Below are positions 17,358 to 26,116 of a stretch of DNA of 64,000 nucleotides, one piece after another (positions within the stretch are counted from its first letter, which is position 1; each line of letters begins with the position of its first letter). Source of the DNA: Alicyclobacillus sp. (GTDB lineage Bacteria > Bacillota > Bacilli > Alicyclobacillales > Alicyclobacillaceae); assembly GCA_023511725.1 (NCBI GenBank), contig JAIMAY010000007.1:35314-99313 (forward strand), read 5' to 3'. Below the pieces are notes generated by a model. The model saw only the letters and a list, made by a program, of their open reading frames with translations. It did no database searches and was not told the origin of the DNA. The translations under genes were made by a program, and so were the position numbers.

Positions 17358-18535
17358 CACGCGCGGGCGAACAGCCCGCCAATCTTCGACAGATAACGGA
17401 TGTTGCTGGCTTCCTTCAACCAAGCGGCCGGCTTGCCCTTGACGTGCCACTTGCGCTCGCCAACCATCCCGATGGCATCCTTGCGTCCCAGCGATGCCAG
17501 CGTGCCCGCCATGTGCGGTACGAACCGCTCCATCTTGGCACCCTTGAGCAGCGCGTAGATCTGACGGCCCGCATGCACGCCCATCTGCCAGGAGATCTGC
17601 GCCGTCGGCGGATAGGGACGGCCTTCCCCGTTCATCACGACCGCGCTGTCGCCGACCACGAACACGTTCGGGTGGCTCTGCGACTGCAGGAACTCGTTGA
17701 CCAGCGCCCGACCGCGCCGCTCCACGGCCAGACCGCTGGCCGCCACGACAGCGTTGCCGCGCACGCCGCCGGTCCAGATCATCGTGCGCGTCGGGATCAC
17801 GCGTCCATCCTTGAGATGCACCGCGCCCGGCTCCATCTGCGTCACGGCCACACCCGTGATGAACTGCACGCCGCGTGACTCCAGGCTGGTTCGAGCGCGC
17901 TGGATCAGATCCTCCGGGAATCCGGGCAGGATGGAGGGCATGGCCTCCACCGAGTACAGGCGAATCGCCGATGGATCAATGCCGCGCGCTCGACACTGCG
18001 CTGGCATCATGTCGGCCAGCTCGCCTATCAGCTCGATCCCGGTCAACCCCGCACCCCCGACGACGAACGTCGCCGCGGCCTCATCCTTGGTCTTGGCGTA
18101 TTCATCCAGGCAGGCGTGTACGTGCTCGCGGATTCGCCGCGCGTCGTCCACCGATTTGAGCACGAAGCTGTGCTCCGCCAATCCAGGAATACCGAAGAAC
18201 TCGGTCTCACTGCCAAGCCCGACGACCAACACGTCGTAGCCCAGCCGTGCGCCATCCGCCATCTCGACCTCGTTCTGGTCGGGATGAATGGCCTTCACTT
18301 CGCCGACGTACACATCGATCTTCTTCCCGCCCACCAGCTTGTCGAGCGGGATGCGCACATGCCGCTCATCGGCGCTCCCCGCCGCCGGCAGATGCAACTC
18401 GGTCACCAGTTGATGAAATGGATACCGATTCACCAAAGTGATGCGCGCCTGATCAGCGGTCAACAGCTTGCGCGTCTCCAGCGCCGCGCAGATGCCGCCG
18501 TAACCGGCGCCCAGGATCAAAACGTGCTTTGCCAT
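17357..18535 (-). CDS. ndh: type II NADH dehydrogenase (NDH-2)
   Basis: 392 residues, single-subunit FAD enzyme that passes electrons from NADH to quinone without proton pumping. FAD-binding GAGYGG is at residues 8-13, and the second nucleotide motif GGAGLTGIE lies near residue 165. VFVVGD (with the Asp that holds FAD) and PPTAQ follow as in bacterial NDH-2. No true transmembrane helix is visible; a C-terminal amphipathic segment probably holds it to the membrane. The start ATG at 18535 has AGGGAGAG upstream; a longer frame lacks a ribosome site. It runs from its own promoter and ends in its own terminator, so it is monocistronic. Confidence 0.9.
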   Translation of the reverse strand: MAKHVLILGAGYGGICAALETRKLLTADQARITLVNRYPFHQLVTELHLPAAGSADERHVRIPLDKLVGGKKIDVYVGEVKAIHPDQNEVEMADGARLGYDVLVVGLGSETEFFGIPGLAEHSFVLKSVDDARRIREHVHACLDEYAKTKDEAAATFVVGGAGLTGIELIGELADMMPAQCRARGIDPSAIRLYSVEAMPSILPGFPEDLIQRARTSLESRGVQFITGVAVTQMEPGAVHLKDGRVIPTRTMIWTGGVRGNAVVAASGLAVERRGRALVNEFLQSQSHPNVFVVGDSAVVMNGEGRPYPPTAQISWQMGVHAGRQIYALLKGAKMERFVPHMAGTLASLGRKDAIGMVGERKWHVKGKPAAWLKEASNIRYLSKIGGLFARA

Positions 18536-18658
18536 ACGATGTCTCTCCCTGCTCCCAGACCGTGGAATATCTTTTGCAGGATTGCCCCACACTGGATCAC
18601 AGCCCCGGTTCCGAGCTGCATTTGATCCGGCAAGAACGTGAGCCGTTACACACATTTC

Positions 18659-18686
18659 ATCTTAGCGAATGATGACGCCAAGTCAA
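18659..18686 (-). promoter_or_regulatory. sigma-A promoter of ndh
   Basis: TTGACT (18681-18686), a 16-base spacer and TAAGAT (18659-18664) on the minus strand, about 125 bases before the ndh start. The long leader has no obvious riboswitch fold. Confidence 0.6.
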
Positions 18687-18747
18687 TCAAACCCGCGCTA
18701 TGATCATAGAAAACGGGCAGGCGAAACCGGAGACGGAGGGGGCATCG

Positions 18748-19773
18748 ATGGAACACGGACGAAACCACCGCCGGCACTGGACAGGCTGGGTGTACCGTCT
18801 CGAACTCTACGAACTGGTCGGTGCATGCGCATCCGTGGCTGCGGTCATCGTCTTCTTCGCCTTCGCCAACCGATTGGATGCCCGCATGGGGATCACCGGC
18901 TATCACTGGCGCGTCGTCGCGAACCTCGTCGCTCTCGGTCGCAGCCCGCTGACGTGGGCGTTCGTGGTCGTCATGGGCGCACTTCTTGTCGCGATGCACC
19001 ACCTGCGGGCTTCATCCCGTCCGGGCGCGGAGAATGCCGCCTACGTCCTGCGCGTGCTGGCCTCGTTCTGCGTGTTGATGGGCATCTACCGCATCGTGAA
19101 TGCATACATCACCGTGTTCGATCCGTTCGACCGCGATACCATCCTGTGGAACCTGGACCGTGCGTGGTTCGGCCAGACACCGGCAGCCTGGTTCGACCAG
19201 ATGGCCCCCCTGCCCTGGTTGACCTGGCTGATGAACGCGGCCTATCTGTCGTGGTACATCATGACCTGCGCCACCATCCTATGCATGCTCGCACACAGCC
19301 GAGGCGCAGCCATGGCGTACGTGTTCACGGCCATCCTCACGTTCTACCTCGGGTATATCGGCTATGTCCTGGTCCCAGCGGTCGGCCCGCTGTACACGGT
19401 GCCGTTCCGGCACGCGCTGGGTGGATTGACCGAGTGGTTTTTGCAGCAACGGTGGTTGGCACTGCACGATTGCTTCCCCAGCCTGCACACCGCCATCTCG
19501 GTGGTGATGTGGACGTTCGTCTGGCGCTACCGGAGACGCCTCGTCTGGTTGTACACCCCCCTCTGCTCGCTGATCATCCTATCGACCATGTACCTGCGTT
19601 TCCATTACGGCGTTGACGTGATCGCCGGTTTGGCACTGGCGGGCGTCACCACGCAGGTCGGACCATTGGCCGTCGCGGCCTGGGAACGGCGGCGGCAGCA
19701 GGCGGCCTCCGCGACCTTCAGCAGACGGCTCTCCCGCGCGCTGCATCCATGGATCCGCTACAATCGTGGTTGA
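18748..19773 (+). CDS. PAP2-superfamily integral membrane enzyme (inositolphosphotransferase-like)
   Basis: 341 residues with about six membrane helices. The PAP2 phosphatase motifs are present: FPSLHTAISV (motif 2, with the catalytic His) and FHYGVDVIAG (motif 3, with His and Asp), arranged as in the PAP2_3 / inositol phosphorylceramide synthase-like group rather than the BcrC group. It may act on lipid phosphates or transfer a phospho-headgroup. The start at ATG 18748 has GGAGGGGG five bases upstream; an in-frame ATG at 18700 lacks one. Divergent from ndh, upstream of ferredoxin, with no visible partner. Confidence 0.85.
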   Translation: MEHGRNHRRHWTGWVYRLELYELVGACASVAAVIVFFAFANRLDARMGITGYHWRVVANLVALGRSPLTWAFVVVMGALLVAMHHLRASSRPGAENAAYVLRVLASFCVLMGIYRIVNAYITVFDPFDRDTILWNLDRAWFGQTPAAWFDQMAPLPWLTWLMNAAYLSWYIMTCATILCMLAHSRGAAMAYVFTAILTFYLGYIGYVLVPAVGPLYTVPFRHALGGLTEWFLQQRWLALHDCFPSLHTAISVVMWTFVWRYRRRLVWLYTPLCSLIILSTMYLRFHYGVDVIAGLALAGVTTQVGPLAVAAWERRRQQAASATFSRRLSRALHPWIRYNRG

Positions 19774-19799
19774 AATAGGATGGGACGCTGGTATATGAT
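19770..19799 (+). promoter_or_regulatory. sigma-A promoter of the ferredoxin gene
   Basis: TTGAAA (19770-19775), 18-base spacer, TATGAT (19794-19799). The -35 overlaps the stop codon of the PAP2 gene, so the ferredoxin has its own promoter. Confidence 0.6.
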
Positions 19800-19850
19800 G
19801 TGGATAGCATCTACGCCCTGGTGCTCAACCTGCCTTGAGGAGGAATCCGC

Positions 19851-20090
19851 GTGGCTTTCGTCATCACGTCGCCGTGCATCGGAGAAAAGGCCGCCGACTG
19901 CGTGGAGACCTGCCCAGTCGACGCCATCCACGAAGGTCCTGATCAGTACTACATCGACCCGGATACGTGCATTGACTGTGGTGCTTGCGAGCCGGTTTGC
20001 CCGGTGAGCGCCATCTATCAAGAGGACTTCGTTCCCGACGAGGAAAAGGAGTTCATCGAAAAGAACCGCGCATTCTTCCAGAACCGCTGA
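19851..20090 (+). CDS. fdx: 7Fe ferredoxin ([3Fe-4S][4Fe-4S])
   Basis: 79 residues, small acidic electron carrier. Cys9, Cys17 and Cys21 (C-x7-C-x3-CP) mark the 3Fe-type site, and Cys40, Cys43, Cys46 and Cys50 (C-x2-C-x2-C-x3-CP) the 4Fe-4S cluster, with one cysteine of each motif crossing to the other cluster. This is the common Bacillus/Alicyclobacillus type. The start is GTG at 19851 with GAGGAGGAA upstream. Monocistronic, between its own promoter and a strong terminator. Partners such as oxidoreductases or P450s cannot be told. Confidence 0.95.
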   Translation: MAFVITSPCIGEKAADCVETCPVDAIHEGPDQYYIDPDTCIDCGACEPVCPVSAIYQEDFVPDEEKEFIEKNRAFFQNR

Positions 20091-20118
20091 GTTCGGCCGA
20101 GCGGCTGACGAGCATGAG

Positions 20119-20158
20119 CAGGCGGGAGGCATGTCCACCTCCCGCCTGTGCTGTTTTT
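20119..20158 (+). terminator. rho-independent terminator after ferredoxin
   Basis: An 11-bp stem (20119-20129 with 20138-20148), eight-base loop, then TGCTGTTTTT. It begins 28 bases after the stop. Confidence 0.88.
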
Positions 20159-20203
20159 CGTTCCTCTACACCCATCCGCCTTCGGGTGGCCATTTGCAAC
20201 CCC

Positions 20204-21442
20204 TCACGCTTCCGACGCCACCTTCCTCCGCCATGCGCGCGCAATGCCGTCCCCGACCCGGCCGGCCGTGAGCAGACCACACACCATCAGCTGAACCATG
20301 CCGAGGCCGAGGGCAAGTCTGGGGATGCCCGCGGTGCCGCTGGTCACCAACACCGCGAGAAAGAGCGCGATGCCTGCGACCCTGCCGAGGTTCGCGAAAG
20401 CCTCTCGGACGACGAAGGCAGCACCCGATTCATCGGCGGACCCGATGTGCACAATGCTGTCAAACACCAGGCTCTGCAGGGGAATGAGAAACATCGGAAG
20501 CGACACCGCAATGACCACACCGTACACGAACAGCGAAGAGGCGCGCAACGGCAGGGTGAACAACAGGGCCGCGGCCGCCATGCACAGCGCCCCCAGCCAC
20601 TGCACGGTCCGGCGGTTGTCCGGACGCACCATCCGGCCCACGCCGTAGAACGAGATCGACGACAGGACGCTCTGCACGAACGTGAACGCGCCGAGACGCC
20701 ACTCGCTCCCAGCCTGGATGTAGAAGAGGATGGCGATGAGAAACAGAAAGACGCCCTCGCGCAACCCGTAGGTGGCGCAGGCCACGAGCAACAGCCGCCA
20801 ACGCGGGCGGCGCAGGGAAGATAAAGCCCTGCGCAGGTTCACCGGACCGAGCGGCTGCGCGGGAATCCCGGCCGATACCCAGCCAGCCGCAAGAAACAGG
20901 AGCAGCGACAAACCGAACACCCAATGATAACCGCCCAGACCGCCCCAGCGGTCGAATCCTGAGATGAGAAACCCTGCGACGGGCGGAGCCACCATGCCGG
21001 CGACGGCGCCGAGTGTGCCGTTCCAACCGAAGAAACGGGCGCGCGTATCGGCGTCGGTGAGCGCCAGGCTCAGCACATTGTACGAATACCAGTACCAGCC
21101 GCCAGCGAGCCCCAGGATGACGCCAAGCAGCGCGGGATGATGGGCCACGCGCGTGCCCCCGAACAGCGTCAGCGCATAGAAGGCCGCGTGCCCGGCCAGG
21201 CCGCCGCAAAGCGTCCACGTCCCACCGTGCCTAGCGGCCATTCGCGCGGCCCACCAAAATCCGACCGGCATCAGCAGGTAATTCAGGAGATTGAACCAAC
21301 CGATGGCCGCAAACGCCCTGTCCACCTTCCAAAGGTACACGTTGACGAAGGTCCCCGACAGTCCGACCGACAACGCGAAGAGGCCACTGATGGCCAGCAG
21401 GCGCCGAGCCGCCGGCGAGAGGCCGCGTTGGGATGCGGACAC
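20204..21442 (-). CDS. MFS transporter
   Basis: 412 residues with about 12 predicted membrane helices and a central cytoplasmic loop (IPAQPLGPVNLRRALSSLRRPRW near the midpoint, basic). Overall MFS architecture is clear but no substrate signature was recognised. It follows the small exported protein by 12 bases on the same strand, so the two may be cotranscribed. A short GC-rich inverted repeat past the stop (near 20170-20195) may terminate it. Confidence 0.85.
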   Translation of the reverse strand: MSASQRGLSPAARRLLAISGLFALSVGLSGTFVNVYLWKVDRAFAAIGWFNLLNYLLMPVGFWWAARMAARHGGTWTLCGGLAGHAAFYALTLFGGTRVAHHPALLGVILGLAGGWYWYSYNVLSLALTDADTRARFFGWNGTLGAVAGMVAPPVAGFLISGFDRWGGLGGYHWVFGLSLLLFLAAGWVSAGIPAQPLGPVNLRRALSSLRRPRWRLLLVACATYGLREGVFLFLIAILFYIQAGSEWRLGAFTFVQSVLSSISFYGVGRMVRPDNRRTVQWLGALCMAAAALLFTLPLRASSLFVYGVVIAVSLPMFLIPLQSLVFDSIVHIGSADESGAAFVVREAFANLGRVAGIALFLAVLVTSGTAGIPRLALGLGMVQLMVCGLLTAGRVGDGIARAWRRKVASEA

Positions 21443-21454
21443 TGCCCCACCTCC

Positions 21455-21907
21455 TCACAACCACTGTTTCAACCATGCGGCGAGCGCACTGCCGCCGTCC
21501 AGCCAAGCCGTGCCCGTCCGGCATCGCCCGTCGTCGCTGCACGTGATCCGATCCACAATGCGACCAGCGTCGTCGTACAGCACGAGGGTGAAGGGCATCG
21601 CGACAGCGCTGGCTTCGGCCGGACGCGCCGCACGTAGTGCCTGCATGGCGGCCTCGATCCGACCGTCGGTACCCGGTGTCAGCACAGCCACCTGTCGATC
21701 CGTCCCGGCTCTCCGCAGCCACACGGCGAGCACAGCGGGCCGGGGCAGGGACGTCAGCCCCCCGGCGGTCGCCGCCCGCTGCCCGGACGAGCCGAGGGTG
21801 GTGGCTCCGCCATGCAGATGCAGTGTGGCGAACGGAAGCGCGGAGGACAGGCACAGCATCAAGCCGGCGAGCGCCACCGCGGTCTGCTTGTGATCCAGTC
21901 GTTGCAT
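21455..21907 (-). CDS. small exported or membrane-anchored protein, unknown function
   Basis: 150 residues from ATG 21907, chosen because GGGAGG lies seven bases upstream; an in-frame ATG two codons earlier is possible. The N-terminus has a short basic start and a hydrophobic stretch (about residues 9-28, TAVALAGLMLCLSSALPF), so it is a signal peptide or anchor. The rest is a small alpha-beta-looking domain with two cysteines in the C-terminal half (ITCSDDGRCRTG) that could form a disulfide outside the cell. No family recognised. Upstream of an MFS gene on the same strand. Confidence 0.6.
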   Translation of the reverse strand: MQRLDHKQTAVALAGLMLCLSSALPFATLHLHGGATTLGSSGQRAATAGGLTSLPRPAVLAVWLRRAGTDRQVAVLTPGTDGRIEAAMQALRAARPAEASAVAMPFTLVLYDDAGRIVDRITCSDDGRCRTGTAWLDGGSALAAWLKQWL

Positions 21908-21947
21908 GGACATGCCTCCCGACATCGGGTAGTTTGACCCGCATCGT

Positions 21948-21983
21948 AAAAAACACGCGCCCCGCATGAAACGGAGCGCGTGT
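21948..21983 (-). terminator. rho-independent terminator after icmF
   Basis: On minus, ACACGCGC pairs with GCGCGTGT (plus an inner CCG/CGG), followed by TTTTTT. About 36 bases past the icmF stop. Confidence 0.88.
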
Positions 21984-22018
21984 GTCTCAGCATGGTTTGG
22001 GCACTGGCGAGCAGATCC

Positions 22019-25000
22019 TCACATGTTGCGCCGGTACTGGCCGCCCACCTCATAGAGCGCGTGCGTGATCTGCCCGAGGCTCGCCACCTTGACCGTCTCC
22101 ATGAGCTCCGCGAAGATGTTCCCGCCGCTGCGTGCCACCTGCTTCAAACGCGCAAGCGCAGCCGGCGCCTCCTCCGCGTGGCGCGCCTGGAACGCCTTGA
22201 GGTTGGCAATCTGCTGCTCCTTCTCCTCCTTCGACGCCCGGGCCAACTCAATCTTCGGCGGGCGATAGCCCGGCTCCAGCGTCTTCGGATTGACGAACGT
22301 GTTGACGCCGATGATGGGCAACTGACCCGAATGCTTCAGTTGCTCGTAATACATCGATTCCTCCTGGATCTTGCTCCGCTGATACTGCAACTCCATCGCA
22401 CCGAGCACGCCGCCGCGGTCATTCAGGCGCAGGAACTCCTGCAGCACCGCCTCTTCCACGAGGTCCGTGAGCTCCTCAATGATGAACGCCCCCTGCAGCG
22501 GGTTCTCGTTCTTCGCCAGCCCAAACTCGCGGTTGATGATCATTTGAATCGCCATCGCCCGCCGTACCGACTCCTCCGTGGGCGTTGTGATGGCCTCATC
22601 ATAGGCGTTGGTATGCAGCGAATTGCAGTTGTCATAGATGGCCAGCAGCGCCTGCAGCGTCGTCCGGATGTCGTTGAAGTCAATCTCCTGCGCGTGCAGC
22701 GAGCGGCCCGACGTCTGAATGTGATACTTCAACTTCTGGCTTCGCTCGTTGCCGCCGTAGAGCCGCCGGATCACCGTCGCCCAGATGCGGCGTGCCACCC
22801 GGCCAATCACGCTGTACTCTGGATCCATGCCGTTGCTGAAGAAGAACGACAGGTTCGGCGCAAACTCGTCGATCTTCATGCCCCGCGCCAGGTAATACTC
22901 GACGTAGGTGAAGGCGTTGGCCAGCGTGAAGGCGAGTTGCGTGATGGGATTCGCCCCCGCCTCGGCGATGTGATAGCCGCTGATGCTGACCGAATAGTAA
23001 TTCCGCACCCTGTTCTCGATGAAGTAAGCCTGGATGTCCCCCATCATCTTCAGCGCGAACTCGGTGGAGAAGATGCAGGTGTTCTGTCCCTGATCCTCCT
23101 TGAGGATGTCCGCCTGCACCGTGCCGCGCACGGTTTGCAGGGTGTGCGCTTTGATCCGCTGGTACTCTTCCGCATCCGGCTGCCGCCCGTGCTCCGCCAC
23201 AAACTTTTCCACCTGCTGGTCGATGGCCGTGTTCATGAACATCGCAAGCAGAATGGGTGCCGGACCGTTGATGGTCATCGACACGCTGGTGTTGGGTGCG
23301 CACAGGTCAAATCCAGCGTAGAGCGTCTTCATGTCATCCAGCGTGCACACGCTGACGCCGCTTTCGCCAATCTTGCCATAGATGTCTGGACGATAATCCG
23401 GGTCCTCACCGTAAAGGGTCACGCTGTCGAAGGCGGTGGACAGCCGCTTTGCCGAATCGTTGCGGCTCAGGTAGTGGAAGCGCCGGTTGGTTCGCTCCGG
23501 TGTGCCTTCGCCCGCAAACTGGCGGCGCGGCTCCTCCTCGGTCCGTTTAAACGGGAACACCCCCGCCGTGAAAGGAAACTCTCCCGGCACATTCTCCAGC
23601 ATCGACCAACGGACAATTTCGCCCCAGTCCCGGAATTTGGGCAGACACACCTTGGGGATGCGCGTGCCCGACAGCGAGGTGGTGTACAACTGCGTACGGA
23701 CCTCCTTGTCCCGCACGCGCGCGACCAACTCATCCTGCTGATAGCGCTGTTTTTTCTCCTCCCAGCCGTCGAGGATCCGGCGGGTTTCCGGGTCCAGGTC
23801 CGCCACCGCTCGCTCCTGCAGCGTGCGCAGCTTCTCGACGAGGGCGGGATCCGTATCGGGATCGGCCGTGACGCTCTCCAATGCCCCCGTCAAGCGGTAT
23901 GCCTTGCGCGCCTTCTCCGATTGCTCCTCCACAAACCGCCGGTAGTCGCGGACGGTGTTCACGATGTCGAGCAGATACTGCGAACGTTCGGGCGGGATGA
24001 TGGGTTGCCGGCGGTCCTCCATCGCGCCCACCTCGAGGCTGCTCGCCCAAGCCGTTCCGCACTTGCGATTGATGGCGTCGATGACGGCGCGATACAGGCG
24101 ATGCGTGCCGGGGTCGTTGAACTGGCTGGCCACCGTGCCGTACACCGGCATCTGATCCACCGGCACATCGAACGCATTCCGGTTGCGCTGGATCTGCTTG
24201 CGAACGTGGCGCAGCGCATCCTCCGCTCCGCGCCGGTCGAATTTGTTGATGGCAACGAGATCGGCATAGTCCAGCATGTCAATCTTCTCCAGCTGCGACG
24301 GTGCGCCGAACTCCGCCGTCATGACATACAGGGAGACATCCGCCACCGAGGCAATCTCGGCATCCCCTTGGCCGATGCCGCTCGTCTCGACGATGATCAG
24401 GTCGAAGCCCGCGGCCTTCAGCACCGCCAACACTTCGTGGATGGCCGCGGAGAGCTCGCTGCGAGACTGGCGGGTCGCCAAGCTACGCATGTAGGCACGC
24501 GGATGATGAATGGCGTTCATGCGGATCCGATCTCCCAGCAGAGCGCCACCCGTGCGCTGCTTCGACGGATCCACCGACACGACCGCAACCGTCTTGTCCG
24601 CGAAGTCCTCCAGGTAACGGCGCACAAGCTCATCGGTGAGCGACGACTTACCGGCGCCGCCGGTGCCCGTGATGCCCAGCACCGGCACCTGCTTAGCGCG
24701 CGCCCGCAACTGCCCCAGCACGCGGTCATATTCCTCTTGATCCGCGTTGGCCGGCGACTCCACATAGGAGATCAGCTGTGCGATACCAAGCCAGTTATCC
24801 GGCCGCAGGTCCGCTAGGGCCTGTTCCACCTGTTTCGGGGTGGGCCAGTCGCAGCGGCGGAGCATGTGGTTGATCATGCCCTGCAGACCCAGCCGACGGC
24901 CGTCGTCTGGAGAAAAGATCTTGGCGATACCGTACCGCTCCAGTTCCTCAATCTCCTCGGGAATGATGACGCCCCCGCCGCCACCGAAGATCTGGATGTG

Positions 25001-25357
25001 GCCGGCACCCAGTTCATGGACCAGGTCGTACATGTATTTGAAGAATTCCATATGCCCGCCCTGATACGAACTGACGGCGATGCCCTGCGCATCCTCCTGA
25101 ATGGCGGCGTGAACAATCTCCTGAACTGACCTGTTGTGTCCGAGGTGAATGACCTCGGCCCCCGACCGTTGCAGGATGCGGCGCATGATGTTGATGGACG
25201 CGTCATGACCATCGAACAGGCTGGAGGCCGTGACGAAGCGCACCGGGTGCTTCGGCCGGTAGGGCTCCTTCTCCTGTCCCTCCAAGATGGCTCGCTCGGC
25301 CTCGCGGGGATCAACAAGCGCGTCAGCGTTCGCCGTATCCTTCATCTCAACCGCCAT
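22019..25357 (-). CDS. icmF: fused isobutyryl-CoA mutase IcmF
   Basis: 1,112 residues. Domain order is diagnostic. First is a B12-binding domain (FDGHDASIN near 48-56, variant DxHxxG base-on motif, then SSYQGGH and FGGGGG). Then comes a MeaI-type P-loop G-protein chaperone (GTGGAGKSS near 235, NKFD later). Last is the acyl-CoA mutase TIM barrel ([30 protein letters not shown]). It interconverts isobutyryl-CoA and n-butyryl-CoA with adenosylcobalamin, and the G domain loads and protects the cofactor. The start at ATG 25357 has GAGGAG upstream; a longer frame runs back into the TetR gene. The TetR stop overlaps this start by 11 bases, so the regulator and enzyme are one unit. Pivalyl- or isovaleryl-CoA activity is known in some homologues and cannot be excluded. 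Confidence 0.96.
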   Translation of the reverse strand: MAVEMKDTANADALVDPREAERAILEGQEKEPYRPKHPVRFVTASSLFDGHDASINIMRRILQRSGAEVIHLGHNRSVQEIVHAAIQEDAQGIAVSSYQGGHMEFFKYMYDLVHELGAGHIQIFGGGGGVIIPEEIEELERYGIAKIFSPDDGRRLGLQGMINHMLRRCDWPTPKQVEQALADLRPDNWLGIAQLISYVESPANADQEEYDRVLGQLRARAKQVPVLGITGTGGAGKSSLTDELVRRYLEDFADKTVAVVSVDPSKQRTGGALLGDRIRMNAIHHPRAYMRSLATRQSRSELSAAIHEVLAVLKAAGFDLIIVETSGIGQGDAEIASVADVSLYVMTAEFGAPSQLEKIDMLDYADLVAINKFDRRGAEDALRHVRKQIQRNRNAFDVPVDQMPVYGTVASQFNDPGTHRLYRAVIDAINRKCGTAWASSLEVGAMEDRRQPIIPPERSQYLLDIVNTVRDYRRFVEEQSEKARKAYRLTGALESVTADPDTDPALVEKLRTLQERAVADLDPETRRILDGWEEKKQRYQQDELVARVRDKEVRTQLYTTSLSGTRIPKVCLPKFRDWGEIVRWSMLENVPGEFPFTAGVFPFKRTEEEPRRQFAGEGTPERTNRRFHYLSRNDSAKRLSTAFDSVTLYGEDPDYRPDIYGKIGESGVSVCTLDDMKTLYAGFDLCAPNTSVSMTINGPAPILLAMFMNTAIDQQVEKFVAEHGRQPDAEEYQRIKAHTLQTVRGTVQADILKEDQGQNTCIFSTEFALKMMGDIQAYFIENRVRNYYSVSISGYHIAEAGANPITQLAFTLANAFTYVEYYLARGMKIDEFAPNLSFFFSNGMDPEYSVIGRVARRIWATVIRRLYGGNERSQKLKYHIQTSGRSLHAQEIDFNDIRTTLQALLAIYDNCNSLHTNAYDEAITTPTEESVRRAMAIQMIINREFGLAKNENPLQGAFIIEELTDLVEEAVLQEFLRLNDRGGVLGAMELQYQRSKIQEESMYYEQLKHSGQLPIIGVNTFVNPKTLEPGYRPPKIELARASKEEKEQQIANLKAFQARHAEEAPAALARLKQVARSGGNIFAELMETVKVASLGQITHALYEVGGQYRRNM

Positions 25358-26000
25358 GGTGAACCGCTCCTCCCCCTGATTCCAGGCTGCATCCGCACGC
25401 CTGGAGCAACATCTGCGTTTGCACGCGCATGAACTGTTCCAGATCCATCCCGCGCAGCGCCCAGCGCCGGAAGGCCCACATCTCGCCGCAGACGACAATG
25501 TCGTGAGCCAAAAGCGGAATGGCCTCCGGATCCGGTGAGAGAGACCCGTCCGCTAGCCCAGCCCGCAGGATCTGTTCGAAGATCCCCGTGATGCGCACTT
25601 CGTCGGCCAGCACAGCGCGCAGTTGTTCCGGCGGCAACGCCTTCGACTGCTGGTAGATGAGCAAGATATCCTCCTGCATGGTATCGATCACGCGGAAAAA
25701 TGCTTCCACGGCGTTCCGCAGGCGGTCCGCCGCGCGCCCGCTCTGGGCGAGGCTGTCCATCAGCTTGCGCTCCATCTCGGCGTGGATGGCTTGGCAGACG
25801 AGGTAGAGGATGTCTTCCTTGGACGCCACGTACTCGTAGACGGCCCCTGTCGAAAGGCCGCTCGCCTGGGCAATCTCCCGCGTGGTGGTCTTGTGAAATC
25901 CCTTCTCGGCAAACAATTGCACCGCGGCTCGGATGATCTGAGCCCGCCTTTGCCGCACCTTATCCGGATCCTTCACATTGGACGGCACCTGAATGGTCAT
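25347..26000 (-). CDS. TetR/AcrR-family regulator of icmF
   Basis: 217 residues. The N-terminal helix-turn-helix is typical ([20 protein letters not shown], then [20 protein letters not shown], residues about 21-58), and the rest is an all-helical ligand and dimer domain of the FadR/AcrR type. The start at ATG 26000, behind GGAGGGG, removes an unlikely N-terminal extension. It overlaps icmF and is preceded by a promoter carrying an 18-base palindrome just after the -10, so autorepression relieved by an acyl-CoA is the likely circuit (inferred). Confidence 0.9.
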   Translation of the reverse strand: MTIQVPSNVKDPDKVRQRRAQIIRAAVQLFAEKGFHKTTTREIAQASGLSTGAVYEYVASKEDILYLVCQAIHAEMERKLMDSLAQSGRAADRLRNAVEAFFRVIDTMQEDILLIYQQSKALPPEQLRAVLADEVRITGIFEQILRAGLADGSLSPDPEAIPLLAHDIVVCGEMWAFRRWALRGMDLEQFMRVQTQMLLQACGCSLESGGGAVHHGG

Positions 26001-26028
26001 GGTCCCCTCCCATCGGATACCCTTCCGA

Positions 26029-26046
26029 CTGAGCGCTCGTTCAGTT
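26029..26046 (-). promoter_or_regulatory. TetR-type operator on the tetR-icmF promoter
   Basis: ACTGAGCGCTCGTTCAGT is an 18-base imperfect palindrome (half-site ACTGAnCG). It covers the predicted transcription start, immediately downstream of the -10, a position where binding would block initiation. Confidence 0.7.
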
Positions 26047-26049
26047 TCA

Positions 26050-26078
26050 GTGTAGTGTAAGCGCATTCAGACGTCAAT
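26050..26078 (-). promoter_or_regulatory. sigma-A promoter of tetR-icmF
   Basis: TTGACG (26073-26078), 17-base spacer, TACACT (26050-26055) on the minus strand. Confidence 0.7.
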
Positions 26079-26106
26079 AGAAAACAGGCCCGTTCCCGGG
26101 CCTGTG
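26079..26106 (-). terminator. rho-independent terminator after mrdA
   Basis: Nine-pair stem ACAGGCCCG/CGGGCCTGT with a four-base loop, then TTTTCTATT on minus. The tract abuts the -35 of the next promoter. Confidence 0.8.
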
Positions 26107-26116
26107 CAGGGTACGC

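Noticed and set aside
16986..17450. A 154-codon minus frame over the zinc-finger gene and the ndh 3' end
   Set aside because: It crosses a clear terminator and gives no motif; the other phase gives an ordered C2H2 finger with a good ribosome site.
21980..24817. A 945-codon open frame antisense to icmF
   Set aside because: Shadow of icmF. Residue composition is His/Arg-rich and no family is recognised.
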